Assembly (NCBI RefSeq): GCF_945901735.1
Contig: NZ_CAMDLM010000034.1
Location: 1-34,636, forward strand
Reading direction: 5' to 3'
DNA from: Limnohabitans sp. Rim8
GTDB taxonomy: Bacteria; Pseudomonadota; Gammaproteobacteria; Burkholderiales; Burkholderiaceae_C
Length of the DNA: 34,636 nucleotides
The notes under the pieces are model-generated. The model saw nothing but the letters and a program-made list of their open reading frames with translations, had not been told where the DNA came from and made no database searches. Made by a program: the position numbers and the translations under genes. Shown in pieces: positions 15,987 through 23,547 of the stretch (its first letter is position 1; every line of letters begins with the position of its first letter).

Positions 15987-16412
15987 TCAGGCCTTGGAGA
16001 TGTCCAGCGTGCGCATCATCAGTTGACGCGCCGTGTTGATCACTTCGACGTTGTTTTGGTAAGAGCGTGCAGCGGCCATCATCTCGACCATCTCGGTGAC
16101 TTCGCTCACGTTGGTCTGGTAGACGTAACCGTCCTTGTCGGCCAAGGGGTTGCGTGGGTCGGACACTCGGCGAGGGGGCGTGCTGTCATCGGCCATGCGG
16201 TCAATCTTCACCCCGCCCACGTAGGGGGAGCCGGCGTTGGTCATTTCCGAATCCATCAAAGCCTTGAACACCGGGCGTTTGCCGCGAAAAGCTTCTTGTT
16301 CGCTGGTGGCCACCGTGCCGGCGTTGGCCAGGTTGGAAGCGGTGGCGTTCATGCGGGTCAGCTGCGCGTTCAGCGCCGAGCCGGCAATGCCAAAAATGTT
16401 GTCCATGCTCAT
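15987..16412 (-). CDS. flgC: Flagellar proximal rod protein FlgC
   Basis: This rod protein of about 141 residues starts MSMDNIFGIAGSALNAQLTR and continues MNATASNLANAG; it ends VEMMAAARSYQNNVEVINTA, then RQLMMRTLDISKA, as in other FlgC proteins. The ATG at 16412 is preferred because AGGAGATTGATC precedes it and it gives the family N-terminus; an in-frame TTG at 16418 and an ATG at 16406 are alternatives. The gene begins two bases after the flgB stop, so translation is probably coupled. Confidence 0.96.
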   Translation of the reverse strand: MSMDNIFGIAGSALNAQLTRMNATASNLANAGTVATSEQEAFRGKRPVFKALMDSEMTNAGSPYVGGVKIDRMADDSTPPRRVSDPRNPLADKDGYVYQTNVSEVTEMVEMMAAARSYQNNVEVINTARQLMMRTLDISKA

Positions 16413-16414
16413 GA

Positions 16415-16804
16415 TCAATCTCCTCTCAAAGCTTTGCGCACGCTGCTCACGCGGCTTTCCAGAAAGTTCAGCGTGGCCTGGTAGTCGGCAGCGGCTTTAC
16501 CGTACTGGGCTTGTTCGACACTCATCTCGACCGTGTTGCCGTCAAAGGCGGTGTTGAACGGGGTGCGGTAACGCATGCCATCGGCATCGAGCCCCTGGCC
16601 CTGCGCAAAGTGGCCTTGGCTGGTGGCCTGCATGGCGTTGTCCTGAAAAAGGGTCTCTTTCATCACGGCCTTGAAGTCGATGTCCCGTGCTTTGAAGTTG
16701 GGCGTATCGGCGTTGGCGATGTTTTGCGCCAACACTTCCAAGCGTCGGCTTTTGACTTGCAAAGCTTGTTCATGCACGCCGAGTGTCTGGTTTAACAAAT
16801 TCAT
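16415..16804 (-). CDS. flgB: Flagellar proximal rod protein FlgB
   Basis: This 129-residue protein is the first gene of the rod-hook operon. Family motifs are ALQVKSRRLEVLAQNIANAD with TPNFKARDIDFKAVM at the N-terminus and TVEMSVEQAQYGKAAADYQA with TLNFLESRV at the C-terminus. An AGGAG ribosome-binding site precedes the ATG. A near-consensus sigma-54 promoter lies at 16892-16910, about 75 bases upstream of the start after allowing for the transcription start. Confidence 0.97.
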   Translation of the reverse strand: MNLLNQTLGVHEQALQVKSRRLEVLAQNIANADTPNFKARDIDFKAVMKETLFQDNAMQATSQGHFAQGQGLDADGMRYRTPFNTAFDGNTVEMSVEQAQYGKAAADYQATLNFLESRVSSVRKALRGD

Positions 16805-16891
16805 CTGGACTCCTGGGGTCGTGGGTTCGATGGACAGGTGTCGTCAATTTTTTGACGAAGGGTGCTCAAGTTGAGCGGCTTGTGGTCGATA

Positions 16892-16910
16892 GCAGCAAAA
16901 GCCGTGCCAA
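16892..16910 (-). promoter_or_regulatory. Sigma-54 (RpoN) promoter of the flgB operon
   Basis: The minus strand reads TTGGCACGGCTTTTGCTGC. This has TGGCAC, five bases, then TTGC, with GG and GC exactly 10 bases apart, matching the RpoN -24/-12 consensus TGGCACG-N4-TTGCW almost completely. Transcription would start near 16880, leaving a leader of about 75 bases. An enhancer-binding activator would be required, and none is encoded in the window. Confidence 0.85.
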
Positions 16911-17010
16911 GTGAATTTGTGTTCTTTGGGGTTAGACCGCTGGGGCCTTGCCGCTGCGAGCGGCAATTTGCCGCCAGCGGCAAAGCCCTGCGGCCAGGAG
17001 TTGCCGCTGT

Positions 17011-18138
17011 TCAGCGCAAGGCTGTGGGCAGCGTGTTGGCCACTTCGTCGTACAGGCGGGTCACACCGCCTTTGCCCAACGCGCCCAGCACAGGCGCAGC
17101 CGCATCGCGATGGGCTTGGGGCAGCAGGGCGTTGGTCAAGGTGTGCAGCCCGGCCAGGATGGAGTTGCGCGTGATGGGCGCTCGCGTGTCTTGCCCGACA
17201 TGCAGGTAACGCGCTTGCGGCCCGGCAATGGGCAGCGGCGCGTCGGGCCGGGTTTCTTGCCGGGCAGCCGGGGTCAGCACCGTCAGGTACAAATCGTCCA
17301 GTTTGAGCGGGGGGCCTTTGACGCGCAGTCCGGCTTGCGAGAAATAACGGTCCACCAGGTCCAGCTGTTGCAGCAAACCCATGCCCAAAATCGACCGGGG
17401 GTTGTCCTTCAGGCCCACCGAGGCGGCGCCCCGGTTGGGGCCATCGCAAAACTGGATGATGCCGTGACAGTTGCCGTTGCTGGCCTGGGGGTTCATGCCG
17501 CCGCTCTCCATGAGGCTCAGGCGGGCAAAGTCATCGGGCTGGAAGTTGTAGCGATCGGCCAGTGCCAGGATTTTGTCTTTCACCGCCGGCGCTTGCGCGG
17601 CGGGCACAAAGCCCTTGGCCACGGCCCGCTCCAGTGTTTTGTCCAGCACCGGGTGTGGGCCTGTGGCCCCCTGGCTGCTGGTCCATGCGGCTGGGCGGCT
17701 GGCCAGAGCCTGGGCCGTCAGCGCTGAAGGGCTGGCCAGTTGCGCCACATACCTGGCGCTGCGTGGGTCCAAATCCAGAGGCCCAAACGTGCCGCTGCGG
17801 GCCAGGGCAGGCATCTGCAGGCCGGAGAAATCGATTTGTTGACCCTTCAAGATCCGGTTCGGGTTGTCAATCTGGTTGCGTGCAGCCACTTGATGCGCCA
17901 GGCGCATGGCCTGCTGCTCGGTGATGGGCTGTTGGTTTTGCCGGTAATGGGCCTTGACCAGACCAATCAAGGTGTCGCCGTTTCGCGCTTGGACCATGCC
18001 ACCGCGGGGTGCTACATCGGCCAACACCTGCCCGAAGGCCCCCGCGCGGCTTGATGCAGGCAGCAGCGCACCACCGCCCGATGGGGCAGGGGGGCCGAGC
18101 GCGGGCAGGCTGGGCAAGGGGGACAACAGGTTGCTCAT
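17011..18138 (-). CDS. LysM/lytic-transglycosylase-like protein, probable flagellar peptidoglycan hydrolase
   Basis: This 375-residue protein has a Pro/Ser-rich N-terminus (1-45), a LysM-like segment (about 46-106, with GDTLIGLVKAHYRQNQQPI and PNRILKGQQIDF) and a C-terminal domain resembling SLT-type lytic transglycosylases. In the last, LADRYNFQPDDFARLSLMES has a candidate catalytic Glu at residue 211, followed by GMNPQASNGNCHGIIQFCDG. No hydrophobic signal peptide is visible, as in FlgJ, which the flagellar export apparatus secretes. The position next to flgB and flgA and the absence of a muramidase domain in FlgJ suggest that it cuts peptidoglycan for the rod. The function is inferred; the fold recognition is moderate. 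Confidence 0.75.
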   Translation of the reverse strand: MSNLLSPLPSLPALGPPAPSGGGALLPASSRAGAFGQVLADVAPRGGMVQARNGDTLIGLVKAHYRQNQQPITEQQAMRLAHQVAARNQIDNPNRILKGQQIDFSGLQMPALARSGTFGPLDLDPRSARYVAQLASPSALTAQALASRPAAWTSSQGATGPHPVLDKTLERAVAKGFVPAAQAPAVKDKILALADRYNFQPDDFARLSLMESGGMNPQASNGNCHGIIQFCDGPNRGAASVGLKDNPRSILGMGLLQQLDLVDRYFSQAGLRVKGPPLKLDDLYLTVLTPAARQETRPDAPLPIAGPQARYLHVGQDTRAPITRNSILAGLHTLTNALLPQAHRDAAAPVLGALGKGGVTRLYDEVANTLPTALR

Positions 18139-18162
18139 GTCGTGTGGGGTGATGGTTTCAGG

Positions 18163-18180
18163 CTGGTCTCGTTTTTGCTT
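18163..18180 (+). promoter_or_regulatory. Candidate sigma-54 site upstream of flgA
   Basis: CTGGTCTCGTTTTTGCTT has GG and GC with the correct 10-base spacing and a good -12 half (TTGCT), but the -24 half is TGGTCT instead of TGGCAC. Transcription would start near 18190, very close to the predicted flgA ATG at 18195, so either the site or the chosen start may be wrong. Confidence 0.35.
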
Positions 18181-18194
18181 AATCTTTGGAAATC

Positions 18195-19001
18195 ATGAAC
18201 GCTGTCAAAACTTCCACACCTATGAAACCCTCTAAGCAAATGCTGTGCCGACTTCTGGATCAAGTCACCATCCGCGGCCTCTGGCTCGGGGCGGTCTTTT
18301 GTTTGAGCAGCTGGCCTGCCTTGGCGGCGGCCCCGGCCACGCCTGCGGCGGCCCTGCAAAAAGCGGTGGTCAGCTGGGTGGTGCAAACCCAATCGGTAGA
18401 GGCCGAGTCGGTCTTGCTCGCCCCGCTGGACCCGCGCCTGCAGGTCAAGGCCTGCACCAGCCCCCTGGCCATGGACCTGCCCTTTGCCAGCCCCGACACC
18501 ATCCGCGTGCGCTGCGCCGAACCGGCTTGGCAGTTGTATGTGCGTGTGTCTGTGACCGGGCGTGTGGCGGCAACGGCTGCGACCGCGCCCGCCAAGGTCG
18601 AGCCCGCCCCGGTGGAAAAACGCCAGGTGCTGGTGGCCGCCGTCCCGCTGCAGCGCGGCATGAGTTTGACCGCGGCTCATGTTCGGCTGGTTGAGGTCGA
18701 TACATCCAGCATGCCCGTGAATGTCTTGGAGCAAGTCTCTCAGGTGTTGCACGCCGAGGTGGTCCGCGATGTCCGTCCCGACACCCCGCTGCGCAGCCAG
18801 GACATCCGGCCCACCGTGCTCGTCAAAAGGGGTCAGATGGTGCTGATGTCGATCGGGCAAGCCCAAGGTTTTCAGATCTCGGCCCGGGTAGAAGCACAGC
18901 AAGATGGTCGCTATGGCGAGCAAATCAAGCTCAAAAACCGCGATTCCGGGCGGATGCTGACAGGTTTGGTCAAAGGCCCCAATCAGGTCCAAGGCCTTTA
19001 A
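18195..19001 (+). CDS. flgA: FlgA, P-ring assembly chaperone
   Basis: FlgA is a periplasmic chaperone for FlgI assembly. The product of about 268 residues has a signal peptide around residues 28-48 (GLWLGAVFCLSSWPALAAAP). It has the two SAF/beta-clip domains expected: VLVAAVPLQRGMSLTAAHVR, VRDVRPDTPLRSQDI and the C-terminal GQMVLMSIGQAQGFQISAR, NRDSGRMLTGLVKGPNQV. The N-terminus before the signal peptide is long, so ATGs at 18222 or 18240 are also possible; 18195 has a GGAAA sequence in front. The gene is divergent from the flgB operon, as is common. Confidence 0.92.
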   Translation: MNAVKTSTPMKPSKQMLCRLLDQVTIRGLWLGAVFCLSSWPALAAAPATPAAALQKAVVSWVVQTQSVEAESVLLAPLDPRLQVKACTSPLAMDLPFASPDTIRVRCAEPAWQLYVRVSVTGRVAATAATAPAKVEPAPVEKRQVLVAAVPLQRGMSLTAAHVRLVEVDTSSMPVNVLEQVSQVLHAEVVRDVRPDTPLRSQDIRPTVLVKRGQMVLMSIGQAQGFQISARVEAQQDGRYGEQIKLKNRDSGRMLTGLVKGPNQVQGL

Positions 19002-19044
19002 AATGCCAGATGATGAAATTTATGAAAATAAATGGTTTTTGGGC

Positions 19045-19071
19045 TCAAGTTCTAGAATCTGCTGTCGAATC
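19045..19071 (+). promoter_or_regulatory. Sigma-28-type promoter of flgM
   Basis: TCAA, 15 bases and GTCGAATC lie about 55 bases upstream of flgM, within the -35 context GGCTCAAGTTC. The spacing and -10 octamer equal those at flaG and fliD. This would place the anti-sigma factor under its own target sigma factor, as in other bacteria. Confidence 0.7.
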
Positions 19072-19125
19072 TGATTACGAGCGAGGTCTCTGCTCACCAA
19101 AAAGAGACCAGAAAAGAGAACCATC

Positions 19126-19428
19126 ATGACTGATCCCATCTCTGGCTTTCGCCGAGCTGCCCAAGCGGACTCGTCCAGTCGCCAAGTGTCTGCGAAGGCC
19201 CAAGAGCGCGCCGCCAACACGGCTACCGAAGGCCTGACAAAGGCACCCGCCCCGCAGACCGACGAAGTCAAATTGAGCGCTGTTGCGCAAAAAGCCATGC
19301 AAGAGCCAGAATTCGACCGGGCCAAGGTGGAGGCCATCAAAGTGGCCATCCAGCAAGGCCAATACCCCATTGATTCGCGCCGCATCGCCGAAAACTTCTT
19401 GGCCATTGAGAAAATGATCAAGGATTAA
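19126..19428 (+). CDS. flgM: Anti-sigma-28 factor FlgM
   Basis: This 100-residue protein binds FliA and holds late flagellar transcription off until the hook is finished, when it is exported. The C-terminal half (VKLSAVAQKAMQ, FDRAKVEAIKVAIQQGQYPI and DSRRIAENFLAIEK) is the conserved FliA-binding region, and the N-terminal half is disordered, as in the family. The ATG at 19126 follows a purine-rich AGAGAACC leader. It lies between flgA and flgN, the usual order. Confidence 0.96.
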   Translation: MTDPISGFRRAAQADSSSRQVSAKAQERAANTATEGLTKAPAPQTDEVKLSAVAQKAMQEPEFDRAKVEAIKVAIQQGQYPIDSRRIAENFLAIEKMIKD

Positions 19429-19435
19429 GCCCGGC

Positions 19436-19873
19436 ATGCACCCCAACCCAGCCATGCCTGCGCTCAATCCGCCCAACGGCACGATGAATGCCTTGCTGGC
19501 CCACGCGCCGTTGGACACCGCACGCCTGGCCGAGTTGCTGGCGCTGGAGTTCGAGGTGTTGAAAGCCCGCGACATGGCGGGTTTTGAGGCTTTGCAAGAA
19601 GAGAGAATCACCATTTTGGAACGGCTGTCCCAAGTGGCCCAATGGGTGGCAGGCCAAGACCCCGTGCCCGTTGTGTGGCAGAACCTGCAGGCAGACCTGC
19701 AGCAGTGCAAACAAGACCATTTGCGCAACATCCAGTTGCTTCAACGCCAACTGCAAGCCGTCAAGGGTGCCTTGCAAGCCCTGCAAGGCGAGTCGACCGC
19801 CACCGTCGACTTGTATGACCGCCTGGGACAAGTTGCCCGACGCCGCGGCTTCAGTCCGTATTTGGACGCCTGA
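19436..19873 (+). CDS. flgN: FlgN, export chaperone for FlgK and FlgL
   Basis: This helical protein of 145 residues resembles FlgN, the cytoplasmic type III chaperone of the hook-associated proteins. It contains LLALEFEVLKARDMAGFEAL and LQEERITILERLSQVA, then a long helix with LRNIQLLQRQLQAVKGALQA. It ends LYDRLGQVARRRGFSPYLDA, a typical FlgN C-terminus. It begins seven bases after flgM, so flgA-flgM-flgN read in one direction. An ATG at 19454 or later is a possible alternative start. The gene converges on the MATE transporter four bases away. Confidence 0.9.
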   Translation: MHPNPAMPALNPPNGTMNALLAHAPLDTARLAELLALEFEVLKARDMAGFEALQEERITILERLSQVAQWVAGQDPVPVVWQNLQADLQQCKQDHLRNIQLLQRQLQAVKGALQALQGESTATVDLYDRLGQVARRRGFSPYLDA

Positions 19874-19877
19874 GTTT

Positions 19878-21236
19878 CTAAGCCCGCTTCACCGAGGCGA
19901 CCCAAGGGGTCAAGGCCACAGCCGCAGCGGTGGCCAAGCCATACAGCAGCATGGCCCACGCCACCAGCACATAAAAGTGGGTGGCTGTGCCCTGGTGTTG
20001 CGCCAACCACCAGCCCGCGCCCGCCACCAACACCAGCCTCAGCGTGCCCGCCAACACCGGCCCAATGACCTGGCCCGCGCCTTGCGATGCAAAGTACAGC
20101 GTGAGGCCCAGGCCAAAGAAAGGGAATGCAGGCCCGGCCGTCACCAGGTATTGCCGTGCGTAAGCCAGCACCGCCTCGTCTTGTGAGAAAAGTCGCGCCC
20201 ACAGATCGGGTGCCAGCGTGACCACCGCGCCGATCAAGCCCAGGTTGAACGCCGACACGCCGGCGGCGATCCAGGCCACCCGCCGCGCCCGCGCCACCTG
20301 GCCTGCGCCCATGGCCATGCCCACCATGGGCACGGCGGCCATGCCCACGCCAAAGGCGATCGGAATCAGCAAAAACTCCAGCCGCTGGCCGATGCCGTAC
20401 CCGGCCAGTGCTTCGGTGCCCAGTTGCGCCAGCAGGCCGGTAAAAATCAAAATGGCCAGCACCGATTGCACGGGCGACAAGCAGGCCACGGCGCCCACCC
20501 GGAGGATGTCCGCCAACAAGCTGCGCTGCAGGACAAAGCCTTGCAGGTGCAGCGTCAAGCGCCCTTGGCTGCGAATCAGGTACCACAGGAAATACAACGC
20601 GCCTGCCGCGGTGGCCACGATGTGCCCCAGGGCCACCCCCACCATGCCCAGGGCGGGAACGGGCCCGGCCCCCAGCGACAGCACACCGCTCAGCACGATT
20701 TGCAACACCGCTGTGGCCACCAGCGCCAAAGACGGGGCGCGCATTTTGCCCGTGCCCCGCACGATGGAGGCCAGCGTGTTGAGCAGCCACACCAGAACGG
20801 CCCCGGCAAACAGCACTTGACCGTATTGCACCGCCTGCTGCTGCACCGCACCACGCCCGCCCAGCAGCGCGTAAAGCTCAGGGCCCCACAGCAAGAAGAG
20901 GGCGCTGTAGATCAGACCTGTGCCCAGGCCAATCAGCAAGGCGTGTTGTACCAGCTTGTCTGCACGCTGCAGGTCGGCAGCCCCCAAGGCTCGGCTGATG
21001 GCCGCCGACACGCCCCCACCCATGGCCCCAGCAGACATCATTTGGGTGAGCATGGCAAACGGGAACACCAAGGCCATGGCCGCCAAAGGCGTGGTGCCCA
21101 GGCGGCCCACGTAATAGGTTTCGGCCACGCCCACCAGCACCGTCATCACCATGGCCAGCACATTGGGTGCGGCCAAGCGCAGCAAGGTGGGCAAGATGGG
21201 GGCCGAGAGCAGCCTCTGCAAATCGGGTGTGCTCAT
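19878..21236 (-). CDS. MATE family efflux transporter
   Basis: This 452-residue inner-membrane protein has about 12 hydrophobic segments in two repeated halves, as in multidrug and toxin extrusion (MATE) exporters, which expel cationic compounds using Na+ or H+ gradients. Family features include the N-terminal segment LLRLAAPNVLAMVMTVLVGV followed by AETYYVGRLGTTPLAAMALV. The repeat in the second half has ILIFTGLLAQLGTEALAGYG with GIGQRLEFLLIPIAFGVGMA. The substrate cannot be predicted. It is followed eight bases upstream by a small conserved gene in the same direction. Confidence 0.92.
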   Translation of the reverse strand: MSTPDLQRLLSAPILPTLLRLAAPNVLAMVMTVLVGVAETYYVGRLGTTPLAAMALVFPFAMLTQMMSAGAMGGGVSAAISRALGAADLQRADKLVQHALLIGLGTGLIYSALFLLWGPELYALLGGRGAVQQQAVQYGQVLFAGAVLVWLLNTLASIVRGTGKMRAPSLALVATAVLQIVLSGVLSLGAGPVPALGMVGVALGHIVATAAGALYFLWYLIRSQGRLTLHLQGFVLQRSLLADILRVGAVACLSPVQSVLAILIFTGLLAQLGTEALAGYGIGQRLEFLLIPIAFGVGMAAVPMVGMAMGAGQVARARRVAWIAAGVSAFNLGLIGAVVTLAPDLWARLFSQDEAVLAYARQYLVTAGPAFPFFGLGLTLYFASQGAGQVIGPVLAGTLRLVLVAGAGWWLAQHQGTATHFYVLVAWAMLLYGLATAAAVALTPWVASVKRA

Positions 21237-21243
21237 GGGGTGG

Positions 21244-21582
21244 TCAATCTGGCTGGCCCGGGGCGGGCGCTTGCAAGAGTTGGTCCATGGGCCACTGCAG
21301 CAACTCGGCCAGGCGGCAGACCACCCAGCGTGCCTCGCCAGGCGAGACCACGGCGGGCTCGGCCAGCAGACCGGTTTCGCATTGCGCCAGCACCAGCTCT
21401 TCGGTGATGCCCAGAGTGAATTGCATGTTGGCGGCTTTTTCTGTCAGCAAATTGGCCAGGTCTTCGCACAGCTCGTAGCGCGAGGCCAGATCGCGCTGGC
21501 CCAACGTGGGCTTGATCTTGCCGGGCGGCACGTACAGCGCCATGAAGGTGGCGGGGATGTGGATCTGGAATTCTTCGGTCAT
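21244..21582 (-). CDS. Conserved hypothetical protein
   Basis: This 112-residue soluble protein has no assigned function. It begins MTEEFQIHIPATFMALYVPP, followed by an Arg/Leu-rich helix (LASRYELCEDLANLLTEKAA) and the stretch WVVCRLAELLQWPMDQLLQA. Similar small proteins are common in Comamonadaceae, but I know of no tested function. Its stop is eight bases from the MATE start, suggesting co-transcription. Confidence 0.7.
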   Translation of the reverse strand: MTEEFQIHIPATFMALYVPPGKIKPTLGQRDLASRYELCEDLANLLTEKAANMQFTLGITEELVLAQCETGLLAEPAVVSPGEARWVVCRLAELLQWPMDQLLQAPAPGQPD

Positions 21583-21658
21583 GGCGTGGGTTGGGCGTTC
21601 GGGCTGTGCATTAACGCACAGACGCGGCGCTCGGGTTGGCGTGGCCGGGGTGGGGGGC

Positions 21659-23095
21659 TCAGAAGAGCAACTGCCACACCAGCCCCAGCGCCGTGCACAG
21701 GCCCAGCAGCTTGAACACGCTCAGCTGCCTGCGAATCAGCAGCCAGGTGGCCAGCAGCGTCAGCGCGAAAGCCCCCAGATCGGGCAGCATGTGCCAGCCT
21801 CCGGGCAGCCAGGTTTGGCGTGCAAACACGCCCGCCAGGTGCACGATCACGCCGATCACGGCGGCCATGATGCCCTGCAGGGGCCCGGCCAATGAGGGCA
21901 TGTGGCGTGTGGACTCCACCAGCGGACCGCCCGCCAAAATGAAGACGAAGGAAGGCAAAAAGGTGAACCAGGTCACCACGCAAGCCGCCACGATGCCGCC
22001 CAACACAGGGTGGCCGAACAAGGCCTGGCTGTGCCCGCCCAAAAAGCCCACAAACGCCACCACCATGATCAGCGGCCCCGGCGTGGTTTCGCCCAAGGCC
22101 AGCCCGTCCATCATTTGCGCCGCCGTGAGCCAGCCATACTGGCCCACGGCCGCTTGCGTCACTAACGGCAGCACCGCGTAGGCGCCACCAAAGGTCAGCA
22201 AAGCCGCTTGTGTGAAAAACCCGCCCATCAGCGTGAGGGTGTGGCCCAGCCCGAACAGCAGCGCGATCAGGCCCAGGCTGATGGCCCACAACCCCACCCC
22301 CCAGGCCAGCGCGCGCACCAGCCGCGGGTGGCTGTAGTGCGTGTGCGCAGGTGCGGGCGTGTCGTCGGCTAGCCAAGCCGGGGCTGGACCGGTGACGACG
22401 GGTGGTCTGGTTTCATTTGCTTTGTGTATGGGGGGGTGCTGCGCAGCCATGGCGCCGCTGGTGGGCTCTTGGCCAGCCTGGACTTGGACCTGAAGACCTG
22501 AGGGCTGACGCGACATGTAATAGCCAGTGGCCGCTGCGCTTGCAATGATCCACACAAAGGGCAGGCCCCAGAGCATGCCCAGCAAGGACAGCACCGCCAG
22601 CGCCCACAGCCAGCGGGCCTTCAAGGTGCGCAAGGCCAAGCGGTGCGCGGCTTGCAACACCAGTGCAGTGACCGCGGGCTTGAGGCCCCACAGCAGCGCT
22701 TGCCCCCAAGGGTGTTGCCCCCAGGCGGTGTAGGCCCAGCTCAGCACGATCAGCAGCACCAAAGACGGCAACACAAACAGGGCGCCTGCTGCAATGCCCC
22801 CGCGTGTGCCATGCATCAGCCAGCCGGTGTAGGTGGCCAGTTGCTGTGCTTCAGGGCCAGGCAGCAGCATGCAGTAATTCAGGGCGTGCAGGTAGCGCTT
22901 TTCTGAAATCCAGCGGCGACGCACCACCAGCTCTTCGTGCATCAGCGCGATTTGCCCGGCCGGGCCGCCAAAACTCATGCAGCCCAGCCAAAACCAGAAT
23001 TGGATCGCCTCTTTGAAGCTGGGCCGCTGTGGCGCGTCCAAAGCCTGTGGTTTGTCCAAAGCTTGCGATGCGTCGGCAGGCTGCGGGGCGTTCAT
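21659..23095 (-). CDS. chrA: ChrA chromate efflux transporter
   Basis: This 478-residue membrane protein has the two-domain CHR structure. The first domain contains FWLGCMSFGGPAGQIALMHE and LLPGPEAQQLATYTGWLMHG. The second contains LLTFGGAYAVLPLVTQAAVG and GLALGETTPGPLIMVVAFVG. The FGGP and PGP motifs are characteristic of ChrA, which exports chromate by proton motive force. The His/Pro-rich linker near residues 205-240 separates the halves. It overlaps the upstream small gene as ATGA, so the two are probably coupled. Confidence 0.94.
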   Translation of the reverse strand: MNAPQPADASQALDKPQALDAPQRPSFKEAIQFWFWLGCMSFGGPAGQIALMHEELVVRRRWISEKRYLHALNYCMLLPGPEAQQLATYTGWLMHGTRGGIAAGALFVLPSLVLLIVLSWAYTAWGQHPWGQALLWGLKPAVTALVLQAAHRLALRTLKARWLWALAVLSLLGMLWGLPFVWIIASAAATGYYMSRQPSGLQVQVQAGQEPTSGAMAAQHPPIHKANETRPPVVTGPAPAWLADDTPAPAHTHYSHPRLVRALAWGVGLWAISLGLIALLFGLGHTLTLMGGFFTQAALLTFGGAYAVLPLVTQAAVGQYGWLTAAQMMDGLALGETTPGPLIMVVAFVGFLGGHSQALFGHPVLGGIVAACVVTWFTFLPSFVFILAGGPLVESTRHMPSLAGPLQGIMAAVIGVIVHLAGVFARQTWLPGGWHMLPDLGAFALTLLATWLLIRRQLSVFKLLGLCTALGLVWQLLF

Positions 23096-23472
23096 GCCTG
23101 CTCGAACTGGGTGCGAAAGGCCTGCACAAAACCAGGCGTGCCACTCAAAGTCAGGCTCAGCGACAGGCTTTGCGTGTCGACCGGCTCGGGCCAGAGGCTC
23201 AATTGCCCGGTGCTGGGCACAAAGCGGGGTGTGGCCACTTGGGGCTTGCCGCCAACGCTCAGCAGCGTGACCTGCAGGTCAAAGTCCCAATGGGCACCGT
23301 TTTCCAGGGGGCCGGGGCCTGCGTGGTCAAAGCCGTGTGCCCAGCGCAGCACCTGCGCCACCTCTTGCAACAAAGCCGTGTTGTGTTGGGGCGCAGGTTG
23401 CGCCAGTGCATCCCAGCAGACCACGCCCTCGGCATCCTCGCTGCAGTCAAAATCAAGCAATTGCAAATTCAT
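23092..23472 (-). CDS. Conserved hypothetical protein coupled to chrA
   Basis: This 126-residue protein is acidic and has no recognised domain; it includes LLQEVAQVLRWAHGFDHAGP and WDFDLQVTLLSVGGKP. No signal peptide or membrane segment is visible. The stop overlaps the chrA start (ATGA at 23092-23095), so it is co-translated with the chromate transporter. A role in chromate resistance is only suggested by position. Confidence 0.65.
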   Translation of the reverse strand: MNLQLLDFDCSEDAEGVVCWDALAQPAPQHNTALLQEVAQVLRWAHGFDHAGPGPLENGAHWDFDLQVTLLSVGGKPQVATPRFVPSTGQLSLWPEPVDTQSLSLSLTLSGTPGFVQAFRTQFEQA

Positions 23473-23547
23473 CGGCCAACTCCATCCCGGGATTGTCTTT
23501 CCGGCTATCCGATTGTCGCCGCCGCAGGCGCTGATTTGTCAGATGGC

